From: Mantamonas sphyraenae
Taxonomy: Eukaryota > CRuMs > Mantamonadidae
NCBI GenBank assembly: GCA_026936335.1
Contig: JAPMXV010000060.1
Coordinates: 62,001 to 126,000 of the forward strand
Length of the DNA: 64,000 bases
Reading direction: 5' to 3'
The notes under the pieces are model-generated. The model was not told where the DNA came from, did not search any database, and saw only the letters and a list, made by a program, of their open reading frames with translations. This document shows positions 22,801-33,466 of this stretch, piece after piece. Made by a program: the position numbers and the translations under genes. Position 1 is the first letter of the stretch. Each line of letters starts with the position of its first letter.

Positions 22801-24911
22801 GCATGAGACCGACGTGTGGCGAGGCAAAGGCGTTGACCTGACTGCGTTGGGCTCGCGTGGCAATGGAATGCACCGTGGCCAAAAGTCCCTGGAGGGCAAG
22901 CACGTGGATGTGGTTCAGACGTCCGCTGACCGGGAACGCGTTCTTGGAAAGGAAACCGCAAATGGTCTCAAAGAGGTCGGAGCAGAGCATGTCGCAGTCA
23001 AAATTGACATACAGTTCGGCCATGAGGCTTTCTTCCTTGCACAGCTCTGTGAGATACTCCAGGGACAGTTCGACCTGCTCGGGGCTGCTGCTCTTGCGCT
23101 CAGCAACAAAGAGGAGCACGCCCGTGATAAACACCTCCAGCTGGAACTTGAGATGCTGGCGGCAATGTGTGTACAGCAGGTGGATCACGCGGTAGGTCTG
23201 GTTGAGAATCACAAGGTCCTGCATACGCGAGGCCTTGAGCAAAAAGATGCACAACTTGTCCTTGATCAGCGTCATCAGCGTGTCTGCGCCGCCGATCTCG
23301 TCCCCGCTGCTTTCCAGGACGTTGACTGCCAGGCGCAGGCCAAAGAACACCGTCTCCGGGTCGTCCATGGCCGAGGCCGGGGCTGCGTCAAGGAAGCCGA
23401 CGTCAATGAGTGTGCACACAAAGTCCAGCAGCCGGTGTGCAAGCACCAGCGAGTACGGCTTCTTTTTCGGATGAGCAAACGAGTCTTCAGAAAAGTGATA
23501 CGACACACCGTATGCGTCGACATGCTGCACGTCCTCCATGTGCACCTGCACAAAGTCGTGGTCCTTGTCCGCGCTTGCATCGTCATTGCTCCCCCCATCC
23601 GTCTTCTTTTGCTTCTCCACCTGTGGTTCCGTGTCTTTGTCTGCCTCTGCCTGGCCTTCGCTGCTGTTGCTGCTGCTTGCTGCTCCCTGGTCTGCGCCCT
23701 GGTCCTGCGACGACGAGTCCTGCACATGGGGCAATGCCTGTGTGGGCTCGGGCAGGCTGTTGTTGTTGGAAATGGCCTCCACCGTCTCCTTTTGGGCCTT
23801 GGACAGCGGCTTGAGCTCGCCCAGGCGGCTGAACACGGCGGTGACCGTCTCGTGAATGGCATTCTCGGCAATGCCCCGCAGCAGCTCCGAGAGACGCACC
23901 TGCTGCCAGATGCGGTAACACGTCTGGACGATTTCGTACACGGCATCGTCGCACAGGTAGCGACCGAGTGGCGAGCGCACACAGGCGACGAGCACCTGCA
24001 GAATGCGCATCAGGACCACCTCGTCGTACTGCTCGTCCGTGGCCTCGAATTTGCACCTGCACACAATCACACGACGCACATCCATGCCAGTGTCAGCAAG
24101 TGGCGTCGTCTCCTCCAGTGTGGCCATTGACAACGACAGGGCGACCTCCAGCGACGTGCGTGGCGCACCGGGCAGGGTTTTCGGGGCACAGCCCTCTCGC
24201 CTTTCTTTTCGCTCACACACACGCACACACAGAACACACACACACACACACCACGACCTACCTGGTCACGGCGTCAGCAATGCTGTTGACTGCCGGTTGC
24301 AGTTGCACAAAGGACTCGTCAAACACGCCCATGGTGAGGAACTTGAGCACTGAGGAGAGGGCCACGTCTGTGATGAGGCCGCTTGTGTCGGGCGAGAGAA
24401 TGATGGTTGTAAAGGGAGCCAACACGTGCAAGGGGGGCACCTCGTTGAGATCTGCGCAATGGAGATGGATGGTCAGTGGTTGCAGACACGCAGAGACGGT
24501 GGTGTGCGGTGTGGTGTTGGTGAACGTACGGTGCACAGAGGAGAGGCTGTCGCGCAGATCAATCAGATTCTGCGTCAGCGCAAGCTCGCCTTCCGACTCC
24601 TGGTCGACGCCGTGCTGTGCAGAGGCAAGTTGAAGACAGGGAAGGGGGATGGGCGTGCGGGTTAGCAACGAATAGTCAGAGGACGTGTGTGCAGACACGC
24701 GGTGGCACATACCGAGCGGGCCTCAAAGCTCCAGCGTGCGTTGCAGCGCATGACCGACAACACGGCCTGGATTTCTCCCACAACCAGGTTGGTGGCGGCA
24801 GAGTTCTGTGAGACAGCAGATACAGCGATGGTGTGTGTCAGCAAACATGCGCAATCTCGTGTATGGTGTGCAGAAACACGGCGGTGGGGGGGGAGTAGCA
24901 CGCACAGGCAT
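19820..24911 (-). CDS. GBF1: GBF1/GNOM-type Sec7 Arf guanine nucleotide exchange factor
   Basis: Model complement(join(19820..24056,24262..24451,24530..24614,24713..24805,24906..24911)), 1,536 residues. It activates Arf GTPases at the early Golgi. Splicing reconstitutes the DCB domain: NLVVGEIQAVLSVMRCNARW, then VALSSVLKFL, then ADAVTRCKFEATDEQYDEVV and LMRILQ. The Sec7 domain holds FLDAFLLPGEAQQIARIMEA with the glutamic finger, and AYSIIMLNTDAHNAGVKRKM. HDS domains follow. A Ser/Ala-rich acidic linker lies upstream of Sec7 and Glu/Gln/Ser repeats lie at the end. The first exon is predicted to be 6 nt (ATG CCT) before a GTGCGT donor; an alternative ATG lies near 24,988. The start is 123 bp from IFT22. 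Confidence 0.9.
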
Positions 24912-25034
24912 GGTCGATTGGGCACCCGCGCGCTGCCCACACACATGGCAAAAGAGCACCATCCACCCGCAGTTCATACTTTCACCATGCTTCCCATTCC
25001 CCCCCCCCCCCCGTCCGGCCCAACACATTCATCG

Positions 25035-25883
25035 ATGTCGCAAACGACGGTCAAGATTCTCGTGATCGGCCCGCTGCACAGTGGCAAATCAACAGTGGCC
25101 AACCTGCTGTCGGGCGAGTCGGACACACCCTGGGAATACAAAACTACAGAGGGATGCAGGTAGGGCTGTGTAGGGGACGCCCATCGGCGACCTGTTTGCT
25201 GATGAAACGGCCCACAGCGGTTCAATTCGTCTCGTCCACGCTCACACACTCCCGATACAGGATATTCACATTTGCAAGGGACATGTCTGAGTTCCAGGTA
25301 TCGTCCCTGTACAACATTCAGGAGGTGAACGTGGAGCTGTGGGACTGTTCGGGCGACGCAGAAAAGTGAGTTTTTGCCGCGCGCGCCAAGGCATCTGGCT
25401 GGGCCGCTTTTCGCCTTTGTCACAATGTGTGGCACCCCTTCCGTATGCACAGCCCATCGCCCGCCTCGGTACAATGATCGGTCTCCGTGCTTACACGTTG
25501 TGCATCTCACCTCGTCGCGTCCCTTGCCACGGGTCAGGTACAATTCGTGCTGGCCTGCGTTTGCCCAGGATGCCAACGGCTTGCTGTTTGTGACCAGCGC
25601 AGGCGACCAGCAACAGGTGCAGCAGTTGGACAGCTGGCACGAGTCGTTTGTGCAGAGCACCGGAGTGAACAGCAAGCAGTGCATGGTCTTCTCCCACGCC
25701 ACAGACCAACGCCAAGCCAGGGCCGCCTCCAGCACGCGCCCGTCGTTCAGTAAGCGCTTCCAACGCATCCCTCACGTCTACACCTCCCTTGAGGAGAACC
25801 AGGGTGCCATCTTTGACAACTTTGATGCCCTGGTGGCCAACGTAGCTCAGTCGGTGGCCGAAAACGAGGAGAAAGCAATCTGA
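25035..25883 (+). CDS. IFT22: IFT22/RABL5 intraflagellar transport GTPase
   Basis: Model join(25035..25159,25261..25365,25538..25883), 191 residues, close to the usual 185. IFT22 is a small Rab-like GTPase subunit of IFT complex B, which builds cilia. The P-loop IGPLHSGKST is at residues 11-20. VNVELWDCSGDAEK joins across the second intron to YNSCWPAFAQDANGLLFV, a pattern specific to IFT22 (WDCGGD and CWPA). The usual NKxD base-recognition motif is not evident, as in other IFT22 proteins. The final codons lie inside a short repeated segment that recurs at 27,863. Presence of this gene implies a ciliated organism. Confidence 0.9.
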
Positions 25884-26424
25884 AACACTTCAAACCATCG
25901 CATTCCATTGCTGTTCCTTCTCCCGAGCTCGCTCTCTTGGTTGCGTGCTCCCGCCACGAAAGAGTGTGCATGCGTGTGTGTGGCTGGCTGGATTGGACAG
26001 GTCTACAGGAGCATCGTCGACGTGTGCGAGATGCTCATCGCCGACAGCATGGTCGCGTGTGTCGAGTCTGTTGTCAGACTGCTTCCGATGCTGCTTCGCT
26101 CGTGGGAGCTACGAGGCGAGCTAAACGCGGAGCGGGGCGAGCTGATGGACACCGAGTCCATCAACTTCAGGTTACCCGTGCTGCGTGCATCCTCCGAGAT
26201 TTCCGACACCTCAGAAGCCGCCACGTCATCCAGCGACGTGTGTTCCTCCTCCAGTTGCTTGTTGTGCGAGCGCAGCTGCGTCAGGTCTAGCTTGCTCACG
26301 CCCACAGGCCGGCGCGACGTAAACGCAAACGTGCCATTGCGCACAGGTGACACCGACAGCGAGTTGGTCGTCACCATTGTGCGTCCGTTCACGCTCGTGA
26401 TGTGTTTGCCACTCTCCATGTCGT
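25849..26424. repeat. Left copy of a direct duplication (IFT22 3' end plus 3' end of the gene at 28,047-30,140)
   Basis: Bases 25,891-26,424 and 27,935-28,468 are the same 534 bp at a constant offset of 2,044. I found one difference between them, T at 26,288 against C at 28,332, which is silent in the minus-strand reading frame. A further 31 bp at 25,849-25,879, covering the last codons of IFT22, recurs at 27,863-27,893. The two blocks are separated by 11 bp here but 41 bp in the right copy. Beyond 26,424 the two copies have no similarity. Confidence 0.92.
26003..26424 (-). pseudogene. Truncated 3' copy of the disordered-protein gene at 28,047-30,140
   Basis: The minus-strand frame is identical in protein to the last about 140 residues of the complete gene, with the same stop. 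Upstream of 26,424 the sequence changes abruptly and the frame runs into unrelated sequence, so there is no promoter-proximal part. It is best read as a dead fragment created by the duplication, with the intact copy at the right. The single nucleotide difference is silent, so the duplication is recent or the copies are homogenised. An assembly error would look the same. Confidence 0.8.
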
Positions 26425-26570
26425 CCGATAGACCGCCATCGTACCAAGCGAGCCCCACTTCTTGAGCACACGGGCTGGGTTGTCTGAATCTTGTTCATCC
26501 TTTCTTCTGTGTTGGTGTCGACCATGGACGCAGTCATCGAAAGAGGCAGCGACTTGTGGGCAATACCCAC

Positions 26571-26966
26571 ATGGTAATACCGGCCGGTGTTGAGTTTCCT
26601 CTCCAGAGCACAATCGTCTACTCGTTCTTGCGCCAATGGCATCAACACAACTCAGGAATGAGCGGCAGTGACAATCTTGTCTCATTGCCTGAGGCAGAGT
26701 TTCTGGAAATGATAGTGGTACACGGCCAAGTCGGAACTTTTGGAGAGAAAAACGGAATGCTTGCCTTTCACCACAAATTTGCGAAATTGCTGGCTGATCA
26801 AGGTTTGTCTTTGTACTACAAAAAGGGTCATGCAGGCAACGGACACAAATTCGTGGTAGCAAGGCCGGGTGAAAGCATCCTCACACAAGAGGAGATTGAC
26901 GACTGGTGTGCATACGTACGCGAAGAGGACAAAGGCTTGGAATTCGAGTACGATCTGACGGAATGA
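26571..26966 (+). CDS. Orphan ORF in the inserted segment, unknown
   Basis: An ATG-initiated frame of 131 residues lies wholly within the 1.44 kb unique segment between the two direct repeats; a second ATG at 26,658 would give 102 residues. The protein is moderately hydrophilic, ends in an acidic stretch (EEDKGLEFEYDLTE), and has no membrane segment, signal peptide or motif that I recognise. Base composition around it is visibly more AT-rich and lacks the CCC/GGC-ending codon preference of neighbouring genes, consistent with a different origin. No intron signals are needed. It could be a spurious ORF. Confidence 0.35.
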   Translation: MVIPAGVEFPLQSTIVYSFLRQWHQHNSGMSGSDNLVSLPEAEFLEMIVVHGQVGTFGEKNGMLAFHHKFAKLLADQGLSLYYKKGHAGNGHKFVVARPGESILTQEEIDDWCAYVREEDKGLEFEYDLTE

Positions 26967-27862
26967 ACAAACAACCCTCTTCCAAAAAGAAAGAAGTTTC
27001 TTTTCGGCCATCTAAAGCATGATGGGAGCGTTACAATGGCCTATGCAAAGCTGTACGCCAAGTTCTAGGCAATGAAACCCATTGTGAGATACAAAACGCA
27101 AACCAGCAACCTCGAACAACACAAACGCTGCCACCAAAATTCCCCTCCTGCGTTTGGATAGATTTCACGTGCATGGACACAAGTTCCATTCAAGAGAGGT
27201 ATCGTTTGTCGTGATCATGCGTGAAAGATTGGTGGTGAAGTACTGTGTCGTTTGGTGCGCTCACCAACCCCAAGGCACGATGTAGTGAACGTGCCCTCCC
27301 AATCTCGTTGTCTGTACAAAAATACATCACAATGAACAGTTACACCGTTTTCTTCCTTCATCAAGGCTGTCGCTGCGCACAAAAACCATTCATCGCTTTC
27401 TACAGACTTCCAATCGCGTGAAGGCGAGCGGGATGAAAAACCTTGAATCACATGGTTGGTAAGGCAAAATCTGCATCCTTGATGTTAATGTTCCACACAC
27501 TGACAATGGGAAACCGTGGAAACGCGATTCAGCGACGGGCGCATGGCGGGAGTGAGCATCCAGATGTGGCGACGAGTGTCCACGTGCATCGCCGATGTCC
27601 ATGAGGTCATGGGAGAGATGATCGGGCACTGGAGCTGTTTAAAGAGGCACTGGGGATTGTTCGACGGGGAAATGATTGGGACAAGCAGCTACATGCGGCA
27701 GGGAGCATGAACGGCATCGCTGTGGAGAACGCAAAGAAGGAGTTCGACACTGCAAGTGTGGCTTGTGGTCGAACCCATCCAAACTCCACTGCTCCCACGC
27801 ACACATCCCGACCTGACAAACACACGATCGGCCCTTTCCACAGTTCATCGTACAATAGCGCA
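26967..27862. other. Unique insert DNA without a convincing gene
   Basis: This is the rest of the unique segment between the direct repeats. It is AT-richer than the flanks and holds no long frame. From about 27,617 one plus-strand frame stays open to 27,895. Its beginning, ALELFKEALGIVRRG, looks like part of a helical repeat protein, but a stop lies just upstream at 27,600 and there is no family match, so it may be a decayed gene fragment. I see no terminal inverted repeats, transposase or tRNA. Confidence 0.4.
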
Positions 27863-28468
27863 AGTCGGTGGCCGAAAACGAGGAGAAAGCAATAGCAATC
27901 TGAAAGCAATCTATCTCTGAACTTCTCATTCATCCAAACCATCGCATTCCATTGCTGTTCCTTCTCCCGAGCTCGCTCTCTTGGTTGCGTGCTCCCGCCA
28001 CGAAAGAGTGTGCATGCGTGTGTGTGGCTGGCTGGATTGGACAGGTCTACAGGAGCATCGTCGACGTGTGCGAGATGCTCATCGCCGACAGCATGGTCGC
28101 GTGTGTCGAGTCTGTTGTCAGACTGCTTCCGATGCTGCTTCGCTCGTGGGAGCTACGAGGCGAGCTAAACGCGGAGCGGGGCGAGCTGATGGACACCGAG
28201 TCCATCAACTTCAGGTTACCCGTGCTGCGTGCATCCTCCGAGATTTCCGACACCTCAGAAGCCGCCACGTCATCCAGCGACGTGTGTTCCTCCTCCAGTT
28301 GCTTGTTGTGCGAGCGCAGCTGCGTCAGGTCCAGCTTGCTCACGCCCACAGGCCGGCGCGACGTAAACGCAAACGTGCCATTGCGCACAGGTGACACCGA
28401 CAGCGAGTTGGTCGTCACCATTGTGCGTCCGTTCACGCTCGTGATGTGTTTGCCACTCTCCATGTCGT
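27863..28468. repeat. Right copy of the direct duplication
   Basis: It contains the 31-bp IFT22-tail block (27,863-27,893), a 41-bp stretch with small internal AGCAATCTGAA-like repeats, and then the 534-bp block 27,935-28,468. The 534-bp block contains the true 3' end of the minus-strand gene that runs to 30,140. Because that gene is complete only here, the right copy is in the ancestral position for it, while the left copy is ancestral for IFT22. Confidence 0.92.
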
Positions 28469-30140
28469 TTGCATCCGGTGCCAGACCGCGTTCGCTCAGC
28501 AGGCCGCCTTGCTCCACACGTCCACCCTGGTCCTCCAGCAACAGCTCGTCGTCGTCATGCAGGCCAGCTTCCGAGATATGCGGACGCACCTGTGCCTGCA
28601 GTGTCGATGACATGCGACGAGGACTCGTCTGTTTGCCACCACGTCGTCGTTGCGACCCACTTCCCGATGCACTCTTTTGCTGGTGCAACAGTGCAGCAAG
28701 CCCACTGCTGCTGCGTGTGCCACCCCCACCCCCGCTCCCACTTCCACCACTGCTCATGCCTGCGCTTCCCTCCTGTGCAGCTGCTCCCTGGTCGCCTCCA
28801 CTGCCGTTCAGGCGGTACCACTGCTCACGCCACAGGGTACCCGACCCATCGTGTGCCTTGGAACGTGCCAACCCGGCCAACTCCTCGCTCAGGCGCTCCC
28901 GCTCTTTGGCCAGCGCCAGCTCCCGCTCTTTGTACTCCTTCAGCCTCGTCAGCATGGCGATTTCGTCTTCGCTGTAGCTGCCCCAGGACGAGCTACGTGG
29001 CCGCACTGCCGCGCTACTTGCGTGTGCTGCGTTGGCCACACCGTACGCATCTGCCGACATTTGCGGAACCTCGCTGAATCCACCCGAAGCCAATTCGGCG
29101 GAAAACATGCCTCCTGCGGAGCTGTCCGACGAGCCCCTGCCGCCATGCATCTGTCCATGTGTCTGTGCTGTTTGTGCTGTTTGTGCTGTTTGTGCTGTCG
29201 CCTGTGCCTGCTGCTGCAGCCGCGATGCAGTAGACGACGACGGCAATCCTTCGGCGTATACGCCTGCCACGTCGTCGTACGATTCGCTGTCGTACGCGCC
29301 CGTGTGTTCATCGTCGCTGACCGACGGTTCCTGCACGTCGAGCAGGGTGGCCTGCAGGGAGTCCAGGGCCGGCGGGGCACTGCCCATGCTGCGGTACGGT
29401 TGCCACACCACACTGCTCGTGGGGATGGGGTTGACCAAAGGCAGCGGCGGTGGCATGTCTGGCGTCGTGTCTGTGCTCCATCGTCGTTTGTGCTTGTTGA
29501 CGACGTTGCTACCCACGCCCCGTGGCACCTGCACGGGCACCACGCCCCCGTCCCCTTGCCGCTTGCTCTCCTTTTTGCTGTCCTTCACACCGCGCTTCTT
29601 CTCCCCACGCGTTCCCTTGCTGCTCTCCCGCGGCGTCTTGGCTGTGGGCGTAAACAGGCCCGTGGATGTGTTGTACACCTTGGGCTGTCCACCTCCGCCC
29701 ACACCCACACTTGTCCCGTTGCCACCCGAACCCAACTTTCCACTCCCTCGCGACGAGCTCTTGCGCAGACCACCCGACTTGCCTCCCTTGCGGTGGCTGC
29801 TGTGCGACAGCTGTTGGCTGTGCGGACTCTTGCGTCGTGACGCCGACGACGTCGTCCCAGACGTCTCTGGTGAGGCGATGCGTCTCACCGTCACTTCGGG
29901 CGACGACGGCGTGGGCGAAGGCGTGGGCGTGCTTGTGCCCACCGACGGCGTCCCGGGGCTCGATGACCCCTTGCGGCGTGTGCCTCCCGATGGGCTCGAC
30001 ACGGGCGAATTGGGCGTCGAGCTGCGGCCCGTGCTCGACACAGAGCTTTGAGATTTCGAGCGGCGCTGCAGGCGAACTTCTTCCAGTCCTGAGTCCCCCG
30101 TCGAGTTGTGCAAGCCATGCTCACTGCTCTTTTTGCTCAT
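28047..30140 (-). CDS. Large disordered Ser/Thr/Pro-rich protein, unknown
   Basis: Single exon, 697 residues, from the ATG read from 30140. The sequence is dominated by low-complexity stretches: SP/TP motifs in residues 30-110, a basic Lys/Arg region near 150-220, TAQ triplet repeats near 310-320, and poly-Gly near 490. One predicted helix or coiled coil has order (EDEIAMLTRLKEYKERELAL, about residue 400). A better-conserved-looking patch is NGRTMVTTNSLSVSPVRNGT near residue 590. No catalytic or membrane segment is visible. Many SP/TP sites suggest phosphorylation control. Its last 140 codons are duplicated at 26,003-26,424. Reading-frame length and single ATG support a real gene, but function is unknown. 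Confidence 0.65.
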   Translation of the reverse strand: MSKKSSEHGLHNSTGDSGLEEVRLQRRSKSQSSVSSTGRSSTPNSPVSSPSGGTRRKGSSSPGTPSVGTSTPTPSPTPSSPEVTVRRIASPETSGTTSSASRRKSPHSQQLSHSSHRKGGKSGGLRKSSSRGSGKLGSGGNGTSVGVGGGGQPKVYNTSTGLFTPTAKTPRESSKGTRGEKKRGVKDSKKESKRQGDGGVVPVQVPRGVGSNVVNKHKRRWSTDTTPDMPPPLPLVNPIPTSSVVWQPYRSMGSAPPALDSLQATLLDVQEPSVSDDEHTGAYDSESYDDVAGVYAEGLPSSSTASRLQQQAQATAQTAQTAQTAQTHGQMHGGRGSSDSSAGGMFSAELASGGFSEVPQMSADAYGVANAAHASSAAVRPRSSSWGSYSEDEIAMLTRLKEYKERELALAKERERLSEELAGLARSKAHDGSGTLWREQWYRLNGSGGDQGAAAQEGSAGMSSGGSGSGGGGGTRSSSGLAALLHQQKSASGSGSQRRRGGKQTSPRRMSSTLQAQVRPHISEAGLHDDDELLLEDQGGRVEQGGLLSERGLAPDANDMESGKHITSVNGRTMVTTNSLSVSPVRNGTFAFTSRRPVGVSKLDLTQLRSHNKQLEEEHTSLDDVAASEVSEISEDARSTGNLKLMDSVSISSPRSAFSSPRSSHERSSIGSSLTTDSTHATMLSAMSISHTSTMLL

Positions 30141-30624
30141 CTTCTTGCTGGTTGTGTATCTTGTGAGCGGTCGCTGTAACTGGCCTGTGTGGAGGCGTGT
30201 GTGCGCCTGTGTGAGTCGTTATCAAAGCTTTTTGGCATTCCAATAATTCCACCTGCAGACCCCTTTTCTCCTTTGGTAGGCCCGGAAAAGCGTGCATGGC
30301 ATGTATGCACTACGCCGATGAAGTGCAGGCCTTGCTGACTGCCTGGGCCAGGGCACATGCAACCGTAGGATGTACGCCAGGGTGTGGATGGGCCGGGAGA
30401 ACGCGTGGACAAAGGGGAAGAAAAACCTTGGGTCCCGGCCGTCCCATCTCGCGGCGCCGCCGTACCGCATGCACAGGCTGTGATTGGCTACCAAACCCCC
30501 ATGATGGGCTTGTCTAACGGGGTTGCCACTCATGGGACCAAGCATGCACAATACTGACTTCTTGTTCAACTCACTTTCAAGCTGGTCTGGAGCGGGCGCG
30601 GCAGCAGCCCAAATTGTAGCGCCC
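30141..30624. promoter_or_regulatory. 484-bp intergenic region between two divergent genes
   Basis: This is the longest spacer between head-to-head genes in the window. It separates the disordered-protein gene (minus) from the AGC kinase gene (plus). An inverted CCAAT box is visible as GTGATTGGCTA near 30,479. I see no TATA box at a convincing distance, no tRNA and no ORF that looks coding. Its promoter role is inferred from position only. Confidence 0.35.
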
Positions 30625-32774
30625 ATGGATGAAGTGAGTGGACTGGAGACGTGATCAATGCCACACGGGGTCGACAGGCGCGTGTTGGGAGACATGTGCA
30701 GGGTGAAGCATGGCGACTGGGGCGCACAGCACTCACACGGGAAACTGGGCATTGTGTTCAAGAACGAGACCGGCCGGCGAGGCGGTACAAGCAGCGACAT
30801 TGACTTTGTCAAGACCTCTGTGCGCAAACCCAAGGGCATTAAGAAGCTGCTGAAGCCACTTCAGAAGCAACCTACCACGGAGCAGCTGCACAACGGGCCC
30901 GTCGTGACGTTTCCCGTCACCAAAGTGGGCAAGGGAGGCAAGCGCCAGCCACGCACGCTGGCCGTAAGCAACCAAGGCGTCAGCAATCTCAATGGCAAAA
31001 TCACTCAGGTGCGTGTGTGTCGATGCAAGTGCCACCTCACGTGTGCACACCCTCGTCTTGCTTGTGCATCCGCGTCTCCGGATCCGTCTTATCCAAAACG
31101 AGCCTTTCTTCCGTCAAGATCCCTCTCTGGGCGCCGCCACTCACACGCCCACGCCTTACTCACGCTTCCGCTTCCGCCTGCAGTGGTTTTTCCCTCCCGA
31201 GGATGTGCACAAGATTGAAGCGGAAGAGGACACGGAACAGGGCACACGGGCAATCACCCTCACTGTCCTGCAGCGCTATGTGTTTGAAGCCGACGATGCC
31301 GCACAGGTTGGTTTTCAGCCAAAAAACCACACGCACGCAGCACGCCAACCCCCCCTTCCCCTTCCCCGAACCTCCCGTGGTAGCGTCCATCCACATCTGC
31401 CCCACCTATGCACGTACACCCACTCTGCTCTGACACCCAGTGTTTCACCTCCAGGCCCGGCGACTCGTGGAAACTTGCTACAAGCTGCAGCTGGGTCACA
31501 ACCTGCAGGGGGGCGGCCAATTTGACGAAAACCTGACTCTGGATGATTTTGATTTGAGCAAAGTCATCGGCAAGGGTTCGTTTGGAAAAGTGCTGCTTGC
31601 GGAGCGCCGCGAAACGGGAGACAAGTTTGCCATGAAGGTGCTTGACAAAGAGGAGCTGTTCAAGCGCGACCAGATCGAGCACATCAAGACGGAACACGCC
31701 ATCATGTCCACCATCGAACATCCGTACATGGTGCGTCTCCACTACTCCTTCCAAACATCCGACAAGCTGTACATGTGCCTCGACTACGTGGACGGGGGAG
31801 AGCTCTTCTACCACCTCAAACAGTACGTGTGCTTGCTGCCTCCCTTCACCCTCCTGTTCGTGCCACGCATTCGCTCACCGTTCCCTTTTTGCACACAACC
31901 CACCCACTTCCACCACAGCGCCGGCAAGTTTCCCGAGGAACTGGCCAAGTTTTACATTGCCGAAATCTGCTTGGTGCTGAGCTTCCTCCACCAGCACAAC
32001 ATCGTGTACAGGGACCTGAAGCCCGAGAACGTGCTGCTCACAAAGACGGGCCACATCAAGATCACCGACTTTGGTCTTGCAAAGTCGGGTATCACCTCGG
32101 TGGGCGGCAAGGCGGACGGCCAGACGACAAAGACCTTCTGCGGCACGCCAGAGTACCTGGCCCCGGAGGTGTTGACAGGCATTGGTCACGGCCAGGCTGT
32201 GGACTGGTGGAGCGCAGGCATCTTGCTGTACGAAATGCTCACAGGCATGCCGCCGTTCTACTCCAACAACCGCAACGAAATGTACATCCTCACCATCAAG
32301 GGGGAACTGGAGTTTCCCGACGAGGTGTCGGAAGAGGCTCGTGAGGTACTCCTCAAATTCCTGGATCGCGATCCCGAGCAGCGGCTGGGCTCCACCGAAG
32401 GAGGTTTGGAGGCGCTGAAGAAGTACGCCTTCTTTGCTGACGTGGACTGGGACCGGTTGAGCCGTGGCGAACTGGACCCGCCCATGATCCCAGAGACGCT
32501 GATGGGCTACGACGATGACGATATCGTGACGGACGAGGAAGATCGGGACAGCGAGGTCAACGTGACGACCAATCTGCGCATGGAGAGCATGTCGCGGGAG
32601 TCGGAGTACAGCGAGTACAGCGACGGAGAGTACGACGAAGAGGACGAAGAGTACGAGGAGGGTGAAGAGGGCGAGGAGGACGATGACGAAGAGGACGATG
32701 AGTTTGAGGACGAGAACGGGCTGCCCAAGAAGACCATCATGATTGAGAGTGACAGCGACGAGGACGACGAATGA
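30625..32774 (+). CDS. AGC-family Ser/Thr protein kinase with N-terminal PH/TH1-like region
   Basis: Model join(30625..30633,30730..31008,31184..31306,31455..31822,31919..32774), 544 residues. Residues about 50-160 resemble a small beta-rich membrane-binding fold (RTLAVSNQGVSNL, WFFPPEDVHKIE); PH or TH1 is only a guess. The kinase domain (about 165-430) is clear: VIGKGSFGKVLLAERRETG, FAMKVLDKEELF, VYRDLKPENVLL, ITDFGLAKSG, and the T-loop TKTFCGTPEYLAPEVL of the AGC group (Akt/S6K/SGK-like). The usual FxxF(S/T) hydrophobic motif is missing; instead the last about 85 residues are Asp/Glu-rich. The 9-nt first exon (ATG GAT GAA before GTGAGT) is inferred. The ATG at 30658 in the same frame as exon 2 is an alternative start. 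Confidence 0.82.
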
Positions 32775-32844
32775 GCAGGAGCAACGAGGAGGAGTGACAC
32801 ATTACAGGTACCCGTACGTTCATTTCCCCGATCGTTGCTCTCTC

Positions 32845-33434
32845 CTACAGCGTCAAGGTGGTGCCAAAGACGCGGTATGCGCGGCCAATAGACACGGCGC
32901 CAGCGGGGGGACGAGGCACGTAGCTCTTGATGCAGCAGTCGAGCACAGATTGGTTCCCCACGAGCGTCTCCATCTTGGATCGTAGCAGGTTGTGGGAGAC
33001 GTTGGAGAGGGAAAGGTCAGTGGCAGGCAGACCCAGGAATTGTTCTGCGTCGTCGCCGTACAAGATGAGGCCGAGCTCATCGGTGCGGTCACGCACGTGC
33101 AGCTTGAACATGTACACAAAGTCTGTGGGCTGCTCGCACGCATATGAGCAAGATGGACACAGCATGGCCCGAGGATGGCGTATGGTCTTGGCCTCGCTGG
33201 CCGCTTCCAAGCACGTCTGGCACCGGGGACACACCGGACGACAAAAGTCGCGCACGTCCTTGGGCCAAAAGCCAGTGGGACGTACATGACAGCGGTACTT
33301 GTGCGCACGCTGGCTGCTGCGTTTGACGTCCTCCAGTGTGGAAACGGGTTGCTCACGGAACGACGGTGCAACGGACGATGCCATCTCGCTTTTCGCCGTC
33401 GCTGTCGCTTTGGAGGAAGAACTGCTGGCACTGT

Positions 33435-33466
<32 letters not shown>

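Noticed and set aside
22814-24130. 438-codon plus-strand frame
   Set aside because: Antisense to the GBF1 DCB-Sec7 region, which is supported by strong motif conservation.
26425-27862. Insert as a classical DNA transposon or LTR element
   Set aside because: I found no terminal inverted repeats, no transposase, integrase or reverse transcriptase motif, and the flanking duplication is far too long to be a target-site duplication.
30658-30729. ATG at 30658 as the start of the AGC kinase
   Set aside because: The 24 codons it adds look non-coding, and a ready acceptor at 30,729 plus an ATG GAT GAA exon with a GTGAGT donor fit the pattern of neighbouring genes. It remains possible.
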